Below, piece after piece: positions 1 to 9,533 of a DNA stretch of 26,122 nt. A program made the translations under genes and the position numbers. The number at the start of each line of letters is the position of its first letter. The stretch's first letter is position 1. Source of the DNA: Paulinella micropora (taxonomy: Eukaryota; Cercozoa; Imbricatea; Euglyphida); NCBI GenBank assembly GCA_009731375.1, contig BJOX01000338.1:71777-97898 (forward strand), in the 5' to 3' direction. The notes beneath the pieces were generated by a model. That model had not been told where the DNA came from, searched no databases, and worked only from the letters and a program-made list of their open reading frames with translations.

Positions 1-224
1 TCTGGGCCCTGTCGCCAGTTCGATTCCCGTCGGTGCCACCAGTATTTTCATTGAACATACCGGTCCGTCTGGAAGTGTTGGAACTGTCCTTGCGGGGGTG
101 TCATAGAGCCTATCGTCAATTCTTCGTACTCCCCTCACGGGTGAGACGATGGAGGCGCATGTGCAGATTTGCATCAGCCATTGACAGAGAAGCACTATTA
201 TTACTATTATTATTATCATTATTA
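1..224 (+). mobile_element. tRNA-derived SINE (family A), 5' end cut by window edge
   Basis: The copy enters at the left edge inside its tRNA-like head. The B box (AGTTCGATTCC) is present; the A box lies outside the window. A body follows with a short palindromic stretch (CCCCTCACGGGTGAG), and a (TTA)n-type tail runs from about 196 to 224. The same body recurs on the minus strand at 23047-23131, 23257-23525, 24642-24740, 25419-25519 and 26097-26122, so this is an interspersed family and not a gene. Pol III transcription and LINE-dependent mobilisation are inferred from family knowledge. Confidence 0.85.
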
Positions 225-760
225 AATCATAGTACTTGCCACTCGTAAGCCTGAGTGGGAAGCAGAAGAGATAGAAAGGAAGTGGTATCAAAGAGATACA
301 AAAGCGGAAGACAAAGTGAAGCGTAAAAAGAATATATACATACATATACATATATATATTTATATTTATATTATATATAGGAAAAGAAAAAGAGGGAATT
401 AGGAAAAATGGAAAGTGAATATTAATAACTGAGAAGGGAAAAGAAGAACGCGAAAGGATACAGAGGCCGCGCCAGGAGAGCATAGAGAAAGCCTCGGAAA
501 GAGAGAACAGAAGGAAGAAGAGAGAGGAAATAAGACCTAAGGCGGAGAATAAAAAGCCTCGGAAGAAAAAGGTATATATTAGAGCGGGAAAAGCAGAAGT
601 TAAACATAAGTGGACAAGGAGAGAGGATGAAAAAGAAATAATAATAATAAAAAAAGAAGAAAAAAAAAAGAAATTGATAGTGATGGCAAAAAACAGGAAG
701 AGAAGCAGTCACAACCACTGATAAAGACGCGACACTGAGCCAGATGTCTGAGCTATGTAT
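225..760. other. Gene-free AT-rich and purine-rich stretch
   Basis: No credible coding sequence. It contains a TA-rich block (about 332-380), an AATA/A-rich block (about 638-672) and purine-biased DNA. The longest reading frame, on the minus strand, is a run of Phe/Tyr codons produced by the A-rich tract. Confidence 0.6.
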
Positions 761-1505
761 ATGCCGGCCCACCCGGTATATAATGGCAATACTTACCGTT
801 CCGGTCTGTCGGTTATCCTTGGTCTGAAGTCTACGGAGTCCCTACTTTAGGTATTCCTCAGTCTTTATTTTGCCGGTTCTGGTCGAAAAGAATATATTTA
901 ATGATTCCCATCCTTTTACTCAACCAATCCAAGCCACTCCGCTAGTTCTCTGTTCTTATATAAATAACTTCAGGATCCAAGATGGTGGGAAAATGTGGGA
1001 GACTAGCGGAGCCAAAAACAACCAATGCAAACACCAGCCGATTCCCGTTGTCCGGCCTAACGATAATCATCTCATGATACTCCGGTCTAAAAAGTGTAAC
1101 TGCCACTTCTAGTAATATTATCGTCACCCGGTTAAGAGGGTTCAAGTATTCAATATTAAGGATCTCTTATTATGATCTTGTGTCCGAGGCTTGTAAAAGG
1201 CTGGATTGACACAGGGGTATATTAAAGTAGCACATATTTACCGTGGCTATCTACATCTACAATCCACGGGCCTCCTCCCCGGTTTATCCGATAACCACTG
1301 TTGATTAGGAGTAGAGAGGTTGAAATGTGAGCGATAGGAATATAGAGGCTGTCGAGGTTGGGCTCGAGGTTGATGGCTTCTCACATATGCAGGCTTCCTC
1401 AGCCTGCTGAGTCTTGGGATCGTAAGGACTCCGACGATTGAAGGAGAGAACTGTCACGTTGAACTGTAGGCGTTACTCCGAATGATTTTGATTTCGGAAA
1501 ATTCT
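761..1505. other. Gene-free region, unassigned
   Basis: No recognisable gene. A TATA-like string (TATATAAATA) lies near 957. Several short CCGG-containing strings are similar in style to those at 6690-6960, but I could not align them as an LTR pair. Short frames here have no recognisable motif. Confidence 0.5.
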
Positions 1506-1544
1506 GCGAAATTCGAATTTGATTTCTCATATGTAAGTTCTCCT
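1506..1544 (+). repeat. Left inverted-repeat arm
   Basis: It starts GCGAAATTCGAATTTG and ends CATATGTAAGTTCTCCT. The complement of both blocks, in the same order from the outer edge inward, lies at 2773-2823. Confidence 0.55.
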
Positions 1545-2772
1545 GGTTGTTAGAGCGCTTATCAACTTCAAAGCAGGTAAACTTATTCAATATTCAAGAT
1601 TTTGAGATGCTGTTTGCACAAAATTCAATGTTTTTATTGGGAATAGGTAGCAGACGGTTTAGTTTTTCAGTGTATTAAAGGTATTGCTGTGTTCCAGAAT
1701 ATGTTCTGAATTTTGACAAACTAATTTTCGACCTATGTTTTCCTTTTTTTTTTTTTGTACCGTACTTCTCTGCAAAAACCCTTAGGCAGGATTACTCAAA
1801 ATAACATGTGAATTCATTTGTGCACTTGTGTGTAAAAATGAGTGCAGAGTGCATCATGCAAACAGCATTTTTCAGTTAAAAACAACATACTTGCTATGTC
1901 CTGAGAAGTGAAAATTGCGCTCGAAAGTAAGGGTGAAAAAAAGTTAGCTACCCCTTTTTTCTAAAACAAACACTTGTGTCATGCTTGCTTGCTTTTGCTT
2001 GAAACGATGTGGTTTGAACATTTACCTGCTTTGAAGTACTTGACCTCCGACATGATTTTGGTGGCGCCGGCCCGTGAATTTCTGTGGCAATATTTGACAA
2101 GACCATGCCAATTCCCGGAGAGGAAACCATAAAAATTTCCAAAAAATATTTGAACAGACAGGCCTATCGACATACGTAGCCTTTGAAGTGAAGGCCGCAC
2201 TAAATTTTTTTATTTGACGGTTTTTGCGGGGTCGAGATTGGTAAAAATCATGGCTAGAGAGGGTTTTGTACAAAATGTTTTTATTAAATAGTCTCTTTGA
2301 TTTCCTTCACTTTCTGTACTTGTACCGGCCTTGTATTTAAATCAAAAAAATTCTGATTGAGGGCCTTATACCCTATTTTTGCTGATTTTGGCCGGTTTGT
2401 TTGCAGGCTAAAGGTTAGATTTTTGTAAAAAAACTTTGTACATTTCATTATAAGCATACATAGAAAGATATTACATAAAAATTTATTGAAGAGCATACAG
2501 GGAACATATGAAAACTGACTCTGATTTTTGATCATCACAAGCACCATTTTTTGAGGTGGCAAGGTTGCCATTTTTCCGGTGGGGGGTGTGCAAATTAGTT
2601 TGGAAAAGGCGGTGGGCGACGGGAAATCGATTGGTTTGAAGTCAGTTTTTACTATTTTTCAATGATTCTTTCATTAAATTAAATGTTTTTACTTATAGTT
2701 TTGAAATGTACAATTTTCATATGATAAAGTTTAACGGATCTATGTTTATTATGCTAACGACCACTCGCCCAT

Positions 2773-2823
2773 AGGAGAACTTACATATGATTTTAATTTT
2801 CAAATTTGAATTTTGAATTTCGC
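2773..2823 (-). repeat. Right inverted-repeat arm
   Basis: Read on the minus strand it starts GCGAAATTC and ends CATATGTAAGTTCTCCT. It is about 12 bp longer than the left arm because of an internal AT-rich indel. Confidence 0.55.
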
Positions 2824-2914
2824 TCTTACATCTTCCCCCCCGGCGGATGACTCTTGCCACTGTCATGCAAATGTGAGGAGTGACTTCTTCGGTCTGGCGT
2901 ATATTCGTAGGGCA

Positions 2915-4322
2915 CTACGTGTGAGAGTGGGTTTTCCTGCGGAAGCCTGAGGTTTGTTGATCCTGGAGGATATCCCAAGGTTTCGGCCTGAGTGCCGACA
3001 TTTGCCTCTCATTGTTCTTGTGCTCGATGCACATGTGCGGGCCGTATCGCTCTGGCGACATGTATGTTTCATCGGAAAGGAGCCACCTGTGTCCACAGTT
3101 TCTGTTACCGTGGTAGGGCACCGTTCTTAACCCGCCGCAGGTCACCCGGAGGAGGTTCTCGTCCTGGGCTGCGTAATGGTAGGGTGGGCTGTTTGACCAG
3201 ACCCCCCGCTCATCCTCTAGCGGCGGCAGTGGTGGTGGCAGGCTAACCTGTTTTGGTTTCTCCTCAAGTATGTGAGGGTCCGGAACCCAGTTGACCTGGT
3301 TTCCGATTAGCCGATATCGGTACGGCTCCTCCGTCGGCTTGAATGGATTGGTACGCGGGTTCGTGGTGTATCTAAGCGCGGGGCATTCAAGCCGCAATCT
3401 GCGCTCCGCGTCCGTTATGTCCGGATATGGAGGGTAGATCCGATGGATCCGGCGTGACGCCGGGTCGAAGACATACCGGATCGGTTTTGCGAACTCTTCG
3501 AACGCCTCAGGACCCTCAAGGAGGTGAGTGTCCATCCCCCGCAGCATCACATCTTCCGGTATGCGGTATGGTTGCACTAACCGGTTGAAGCGCCTGTAGT
3601 CCACCTTATGGGGAGGGCTGGAAGGGGGAGGCTTGGGTGTCTTTGAGTCGCTACGGTTTACCCCATTTGATGACTCGGTATATGTTCTTGGGTACGTGCC
3701 TATCCCCATGGGAGTACACCGGCCGATCGATCGGTCCATAAATGTACGGGATGTCATCGGTTTTATGGAAGTACGCCAAGAATGCCTCGTCCCTGCCCCA
3801 GTGTCGGGCTTGTTCGGGTGGCGGACAGCGGTGGTGCTGATACGCCAGGTCGGTGACCGCTGGTGTGGATCGTCGCTCTTCGGACGGGTTTAGCCCCTCA
3901 CTGTACTTGTCGGGCGCTAGAATATCTCTGACGCCGACCTTTTTCCAGTATAAAAGGCGCAACTTTTGCCGTCGCTCGGCCTTGGTAGGGGTGTCGCATC
4001 CTTCGGACTCCTCAGACTCGTACCCTAGGCCGTTGTCGTCCGGTGGTGGAGTGGCCAAGCCCTCCGGATCGACGTCTTCGTCCGTAGGAGGAGAGGTAGG
4101 TGATGCTGCAACACTAGCAGACGTTGCAACCCCTTCCGGTCTCATAGGGGTAGACTCGGTGTCAGAGTGGTCTGTGGGTGTGCCACTTGGGCAGTTGGAG
4201 ATGGTTGGTGTCGGGCGGGGTTGGGTTGGTCCCTCCGGATTGTTTCCGGTCCCCTTGGCATCCGATGATGTGGTCTTTTGTCGTTTGTGTGGTGGGGTGG
4301 GGTACCTGGGGCACTCCGACAT
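2915..4322 (-). pseudogene. Broken proline-rich reading frame, unrecognised
   Basis: I do not recognise this protein. The first part (from ATG at 4322, about 220 codons to a stop at 3651) begins with a long Pro/Ser/Thr/Asp-rich, low-complexity segment and then a basic stretch containing KLRLLYWKKVG. Coding character then continues in another frame down to 2915 (about 280 codons), rich in Pro, Tyr and Arg with motifs such as YPPYPDITDAERRLRLE. The two frames overlap at 3651-3757, so either a single-base frameshift near 3650-3700 or an unseen intron separates them. No zinc knuckle, protease or transmembrane segment is visible. Its 5' end lies about 70 bp from, and points away from, the integrase remnant on the other strand. 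It could be an antisense ORF of that decayed element, an inverted Gag-like region, or a captured host gene. Confidence 0.45.
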
Positions 4323-4390
4323 GGGGATTTGGGACCCAGCCGGTTGTTTGGCCTCCGGCGGTTCCCCCGCTGTCGGCTTCCTGCCTTATG

Positions 4391-6231
4391 TCCGACGCTT
4401 GCCATATCCAGTCAGCGCAAAAAGAAGATCCCATTTTGAAAACGTTTTGGGACGGATCTACATCTATCGGCCAGGGTAATACTCTCCTCTTTCTCAAGGG
4501 AGGGCTAGCGGTACATATGCCCGACCGCTCCCGCCGCATATATGTTCCGAACCCCCTCATACGCAAGCTTGTCTCCCATGCTCACTTGATCCAGAATCAC
4601 GCAAAGGTCCCCACCCTTGCCCCATATATCCATCAACGATACATATGGTTCGGACCCGATGGGAAAGACAGGATGCACGCAGACATTGAGGCTATCCTTA
4701 GAGATTGCCACTTTTGTCAACTATCGCACGCCCGCCTCAAACGTAATCATGGCCGCTATAGCTCGTTAGTCTGGAACCATCCAGGTCAAGCTATAGGCAT
4801 AGATCATGTTCATGTAGGCATAGATCATGTTCATGTAGGCATAGATCATGTTCATGTAGGCATAGATGGCGTACTCGAGCAGTACGTGTTAACTATAGTC
4901 GATCTATTCGCAGGTTACCTACTGTTTATTCCAGTCATATCCACCACTGCTGAGGAGACCGTTGACTCAGACCGTTCTCGCCCGATGGGTTTGCCTTTTT
5001 GGTCTTCCGGAGGCCATCCTATCTGATGGATCTTTCCGTGGCAATATTGCCAAGGCCTTCTGCAGCATGGCAAGAATCGATTCGGAATGGCTCACCACTG
5101 CGCCTTACTCTCACCATCATTTAGGTATGGTAGAACGCAGGCATCAAAGCCTCCGCCGCGCCATCCAGGTACTCACAGACAAGAACAAGAAGGCTTGGCC
5201 CAAGGCCATACCAGCCCTATCGTTCTCTCATAACGCCTACGTCTCCACCGCCACCGGCGTATTGGTTTTTGAAGGTATGATGGCTCGCCAGCCACGTACA
5301 CCAATCGACATTTTCGACTCTCCCGAAGTCATCGCTGAACGCGCGGCCCGATCAACCGCCGCAATGACTAAGTCTGGTTCGACAACCATCCAGACATCGG
5401 AACAACTAGACACTCTCCGCCTAGCTCGGATTGCTGTCACGGCGTATATCAAGGAATACACTTCCTTCACGCGCAAGGCCGCTAACGAACAGAAGAACAA
5501 GCAACGGCGACGCAAGCTACCTGATTGGAAGGTGGGTGACCGAGTCACCGTCTACCGCCCCAAGCAATCCACCAAAGGTGTTCCTGCCTCCTTCGTTCTT
5601 CAACATGACGGCCCGTACATTATATATTGGGGAAGCCCTCCAATAATACTTTTCGCCTCCGCCACGAACACACCAACAGGGTCCTCCGTAAAATCGACAT
5701 CGCGCACCTCAGCCCATACACGGCCCCGACGGACTCGGCTCAAACCATCGACCCGGTCCGGGATCAAGAGCACAATGACGACAAGAAGGACTACGTATAC
5801 GCTGTTGGGGAGGTTATAGCCTTCATCGACGAGCCATGATGGCCTACTCAAGTTAGGGATGATCATGGACGAAGACCCTACGGACGACCGCGACGACTTC
5901 CGAGTCCACCAACTAGGCATCACTTCGCTGACGAACATGTAATACCGCCCAGTTTACGTGGAACCGATTATAATTACTCATCCGGACGGCACTGTTGCAG
6001 AAGGACCGACGCACCTACAATGGACGCTGCCTCTCAACTCCTGGAAGAAGATGACACTCGACAGCGAAAACGATCAGGTCGTACATCGCAACATCCAGTT
6101 CAAGCCGAACTCCAGCAACAAGTCTAAGGGCAGCCGGCTACATCATTCCCGACCAGCTAAAACGTTTACGCACACCTTACAACGGTAAGAAGTACGAATT
6201 CCATGTCTTCAAGACTCTGAAATCGAACTAG
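4391..6231 (+). pseudogene. Decayed Ty3-type integrase (3' end of a pol gene)
   Basis: The remnant starts in frame with an integrase N-terminus: paired His residues (SHAHLIQNHAKV), then CHFC, i.e. the HHCC zinc module (about 4560-4710). The DDE core follows. The first Asp lies in GIDHVHV (4796-4867, triplicated), the second in LSDGSFRG (codon 5025) and the Glu in MVERRHQ (codon 5133), with 35 residues between the last two. A GPY/F-type module (HDGPYII) lies near 5610-5700 and a basic C-terminal tail beyond. The frame is broken near 4960, near 5625 and between about 6125 and 6140, with a TGA at 5837; the last stop is at 6229. No reverse transcriptase or RNase H is found upstream; the antisense frame occupies that place. 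It is a dead copy, and its LTRs were not found. Confidence 0.8.
4796..4867 (+). repeat. In-frame 21-bp triplication inside integrase
   Basis: Three exact 21-bp units (4796-4816, 4817-4837, 4838-4858) plus 9 bp of a fourth. Each encodes GIDHVHV, the segment holding the first catalytic Asp of the DDE core. Reading frame is kept. Confidence 0.95.
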
Positions 6232-7487
6232 ACTCTCAAGCGGTTTTTTGTTTTTGAATCCTCGACGGACTCCTTTTTTTATCACTTAACTCTCCACCCA
6301 ACAAGTTAGTATTTTCTACAGGCTTGTATGATAGTAATATTCTCATATTTTGAATAGGAATCAGCTCAGGCAGGTCACACAATGCTATTACCGCTTTGAG
6401 CACGTAGTGATAGTGTTGGCTCTTCGCTCCTACTCATGATGCAATATGTATGTTTGGTATACTACATGTCCTGCCTCTGCATGTTGATACTACCTTGATC
6501 ATTGCGCTAGACACATATACGCACGCACATAATCGCGAATTGATCTACATCTGCAAGATGTTTGATTCATTTTCTTTTTATTATTCACATATCAATCGTT
6601 CAATAATCTGTTACGATTCGTTTCGATCGCAACTCCAACCTACCGTTATGGTCTGGGGAGGGGGGGAGTTATCGGAATGAATACCGGACCGGACCGAATT
6701 ATCCATATTGTGTTAAACTTTCTTCAAGTTTCAACTATACTTCAAGTTTTACTTCAAGTTTACACTTCTATTTTTAGTTCCGTTACTTCATTTTTCCGTT
6801 TATTTATCAACTGTCATAACTTGTAGTTGTTACGTTTTCAACTGCCGTTAACAGATCAATTTATTTCCCTTTACCGGTTAAGTTTTTTTAGTAGAAAATG
6901 ACAACTATTGCCTTTCCCCCCCATATCTACACTTTATTTCCCTAGACAGTTTTTCCGGTCCCACTGAGTCATATGAAATAATAATGATAGGTAAAATAGG
7001 CATCTACGCCAGGTAAAGTGGCAGTCTTCCGTTTACTTTATTTTTTCCCAGACTGACTTGAACAACTCCAACTGCTACACAACTCATTTTCCACTGGAAA
7101 TATTCTCGTTAGTTCTCAGAATTTGCATTGTTTCGTGGCAAGGGACAAGTAGTCTGTCAAGTAAGCATACTGAATAAAATGGAATTGACCGTAGTGTCTT
7201 TTGGCACCTTTCAACTCCTGATCTCGGAAGTATTTTGAGATCAACTTATGATTGACAGGCGGCAGTGTGTATTCAATTGACTCATGATTACCGATTAGTA
7301 ATTTCCTCGCAGGAGGCTAGTCAAGACTTACAATACCGTCCCGCCATCACTGAAAAGGTCGGCTGTGTAAAAGCTGGCATATTGATATCATACTTCAAGT
7401 TAACTATCTGTGCCTACAAGACCAAGTGTCTCGATACATTTTCGCCACCACTGACCTATCAGTCGAACAGTCACCTGAAACTGCACC
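6232..7487. other. Gene-free AT-rich region with short repeats
   Basis: No credible gene. Visible items are a purine tract resembling a polypurine tract (about 6653-6668), which might mark the 3' end of the decayed element at 4391-6231 although no LTR was confirmed, and three closely spaced CTTCAAGTTT units (6722, 6740, 6752). The first bases of the intact LTR element follow at 7488. Confidence 0.5.
7484..7487. repeat. Target-site duplication, left (CACC)
   Basis: CACC directly precedes the 5' LTR and recurs directly after the 3' LTR at 17768-17771. A 4-bp duplication fits an LTR-element integrase. Confidence 0.8.
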
Positions 7488-7702
7488 TGTGGACATCACC
7501 CCCCGAATTATCCGGTAAAAAACTTATTTATAGATTTCGTCTGGCCGGACACGTCTGAAATGCCAATTTGATCCTGGTTTTTTGGCGGCTTTGTCTTTGC
7601 GTCACTGAGCTAATATAACGAGACATCATTCTCTTTTTGAGGACTGTGTTTGGTTATATTACCGACTTACTCTTCCATTGAGCTATCGTTGGGGATAGTA
7701 CA
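7488..7702 (+). repeat. 5' LTR
   Basis: 215 bp, begins TGTGGACATC and ends GATAGTACA. It matches 17550-17767 throughout except for three substitutions and two short indels. It is short for an LTR. AT-rich strings such as TTATTTATAG and TAATATAACG are possible core-promoter material, but no element is decisive. Confidence 0.97.
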
Positions 7703-7704
7703 TT

Positions 7705-7719
7705 TGGAGTCCATAGCTA
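7705..7719 (+). promoter_or_regulatory. Candidate primer-binding site
   Basis: TGGAGTCCATAGC starts 2 nt after the LTR. TGG at this place is the usual complement of a tRNA 3' CCA. The matching tRNA end would read ...GGACTCCA; I cannot say which tRNA that is. Confidence 0.45.
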
Positions 7720-7735
7720 AAGGCTGATTTCTTTT

Positions 7736-7803
7736 CTGATCTGTCGTACAGACATCAGATAAGCACAAATTTATTTTTCGCTGATCTGTCGCACAGACAT
7801 CAG
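7736..7803 (+). repeat. Duplicated hairpin in the leader
   Basis: Two 23-nt copies (7736-7758 and 7781-7803) differ at one base. Each folds back on itself: CTGAT pairs with ATCAG and CTGT with ACAG, leaving an AC bulge and a small loop. A role in RNA packaging, dimerisation or priming is inferred only from position. Confidence 0.6.
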
Positions 7804-8331
7804 ACGAAAACAAACACTCCTACTCATCCTCAAACAAAAAAACTTACAAACAAGCGATCAATTTGTCACAAGCTGGCATAACCTTTAGCCCTTGTGCACA
7901 TTTGGCTTCTGTGTGCTCTTCTACAAGACACCAGACCACACCTACTCCACTCCCTCTTGCTGCTTGCATAAAGCCAAGTAGGACAAGTGCGAAACAAACA
8001 TCAGACAAACACACAGACAGAGGAAAAACGAGCAAAGCACTCCCACTCTCTGTTCTGAACCATTTTCCTTGCATTTTCTCTGCAGAAACCAGAGGAGATT
8101 ACACATCTCTCACACAAGAGCAAGACAAATATCGAAGCACTGTCCGACGACAGACTGACTTCTACAAAACAGCTCTTTTGACCAAACTATCGTTATCTCT
8201 GTGTAGGGCCTGACGCCCCATAACTATTTCAACAGAGAAAAGGAAGAAGGAGAAGAAGGTTGCATAGAGTGATAAGAATAACAGAGAAAAAAAAAAAAAA
8301 AAAAAAGCAGACGTGACTCTCATAACATAAG

Positions 8332-9528
8332 ATGGAAGACGAGAATGAGCAGGCTGGTGTGACACCAACTGATTATGGTCCTAGTGAGGGAGGAGAGGAG
8401 CAGGAGACTCAGTACTCACAAGAGAGGGGGGATAGAGACGGAGAGGAGAGAGAGGAGTATACGTATACAGCCGATGTAGAGTCGACAGGGGGGGGTAATG
8501 CACAAGAAGAGAGTGCAGATCAGACTGGAGGCTCTCCACTGACAGAGGCAGAGAGAGAGATGGAGGATGTTGGCCAGAATATCCCAAATACATGGGAACA
8601 GTTGGCTACATATGATGATGAAGAGTCCTTCTTCCTTAACTACCCAACCTATTATAAAACACACATCTACATTCCTTACGAGAAAAGGAATAGACCAGGA
8701 CAAGGTCAAAGCAACCTCCTGATCGAAATTCCCGGCCTTGCGAAGCCTCTCTTCAACAAAGTGAGGTTTGAGCACGAAAGAGTGCCATTGCAGGATATCA
8801 AGTATGGCGACACTCTTACACTGTGCGACATATACGACATATCTGCAACACTCTACGCTGCTGTGCTCGTTGCGGAATTTTATGAACGCACAAACATACA
8901 GTGGAAAAATAAATGCATAACTGCAGCATGGCTGTCTGTCTGTGGTGTCCCCACTGATATCAAGAATCTAGACAGAAAGTTCGAAGGTAGAAACCAAAGT
9001 GGCATTGAGTTTGCCCTTGAGGCTTTTGTAACTGCCTTCACACGGGCTTACAACGAAATGTACAAAGCGCTGAAAGACAACACAAGGCAACATCCTGTTT
9101 ACGAGGAGGTTGACCAGTCTTGTCAGGTGCTTGAACGCCTCACACAACTCCATAACTGCCTCTTTGAGGGGAAGGAGCAAAAACCAACATGGAAACAATG
9201 GGCCCACACGAAGAATGACACTCTCATTAAAGGCCCTCTCACAACAATCCCAAATAATTACAGAGCTGATAAGTCTTCCATGAGAGAAAAGGCACACTTC
9301 CTCTCTAGTGCCACAGGGCTTGCACAGTTCGTGACTCATCTAGCACGACAGGTGAAAGAAGAAGAGACGAGACAGAAAGAGGAGAAGGAGCAGAAGAAGA
9401 TAGCTGTGGCTATGGCAGTAGCACGGGTGGCTCCACAGCCAACGGCTCCACCTACCACATCTAACCCAGCTCCCAAGAAAGCAGGAGGAGGACCCACAGG
9501 AGGAGGACCCCAAGGGGAGGAACAGTAA
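8332..9528 (+). CDS. ORF1, unrecognised protein in Gag position
   Basis: 398 codons from ATG 8332, chosen because in-frame stops lie at 8314 and 8323. Residues 1 to about 85 are acidic, Gly/Glu/Thr-rich and probably disordered. Residues about 90-330 look folded and largely helical (for example LCDIYDISATLYAAVLVAEF and FALEAFVTAFTRAYNEMYKA). A charged Lys/Glu/Gln coiled-coil-like segment (about 338-362) and a Pro/Gly-rich tail end it. There is no CCHC knuckle and no capsid motif that I recognise. As the first frame of an LTR element it should be structural (Gag-like); this is inference from place and layout. The last 64 nt overlap the open ORF2 frame, which is -1 relative to ORF1. A nucleoprotein borrowed from another element or virus is an alternative I cannot test. 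Confidence 0.75.
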   Translation: MEDENEQAGVTPTDYGPSEGGEEQETQYSQERGDRDGEEREEYTYTADVESTGGGNAQEESADQTGGSPLTEAEREMEDVGQNIPNTWEQLATYDDEESFFLNYPTYYKTHIYIPYEKRNRPGQGQSNLLIEIPGLAKPLFNKVRFEHERVPLQDIKYGDTLTLCDIYDISATLYAAVLVAEFYERTNIQWKNKCITAAWLSVCGVPTDIKNLDRKFEGRNQSGIEFALEAFVTAFTRAYNEMYKALKDNTRQHPVYEEVDQSCQVLERLTQLHNCLFEGKEQKPTWKQWAHTKNDTLIKGPLTTIPNNYRADKSSMREKAHFLSSATGLAQFVTHLARQVKEEETRQKEEKEQKKIAVAMAVARVAPQPTAPPTTSNPAPKKAGGGPTGGGPQGEEQ

Positions 9529-9533
9529 TTAAT

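Larger units (their letters stand above)
1506..2823. mobile_element. Candidate non-autonomous DNA transposon (inverted-repeat bounded)
   Basis: The left arm (1506-1544) and right arm (2773-2823) are inverted relatives. Both begin at the outer edge with GCGAAATTC and reach a perfect 17-bp inverted match on the inner side (CATATGTAAGTTCTCCT at 1528-1544, its complement at 2773-2789), with an indel of about 12 bp between. The 3 bp before the left end and after the right end are both TCT, which could be a target-site duplication but is too short to be convincing. The interior holds no credible ORF. The superfamily is unassigned. Confidence 0.4.
7703..8331 (+). other. Untranslated leader of the LTR element
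   Basis: 629 nt between the 5' LTR and the first AUG of ORF1. It carries a candidate primer-binding site, two similar hairpins and an A20 run (8287-8306). In-frame stops (TGA 8314, TAA 8323) close the ORF1 frame just before its AUG. An overlapping frame at 7863-8213 has no recognisable motif and is not called. Confidence 0.6.

Noticed and set aside
422-772. 116-codon minus-strand frame
   Set aside because: Phe/Tyr runs come from an A-rich tract; no start context or motif supports it.
761-1250. LTR of the dead element
   Set aside because: It has a TATA-like string and LTR-like style, but I could not align it with any sequence after 6668.
6653-6668. Polypurine tract of the dead element at 4391-6231
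   Set aside because: It looks like one, but I found no matching LTR pair, so the element's end is not proven.
7863-8213. 116-codon frame in the leader of the LTR element
   Set aside because: Low-complexity Thr/Ser/Lys content in a non-coding leader; no motif; ends before ORF1 in another context.
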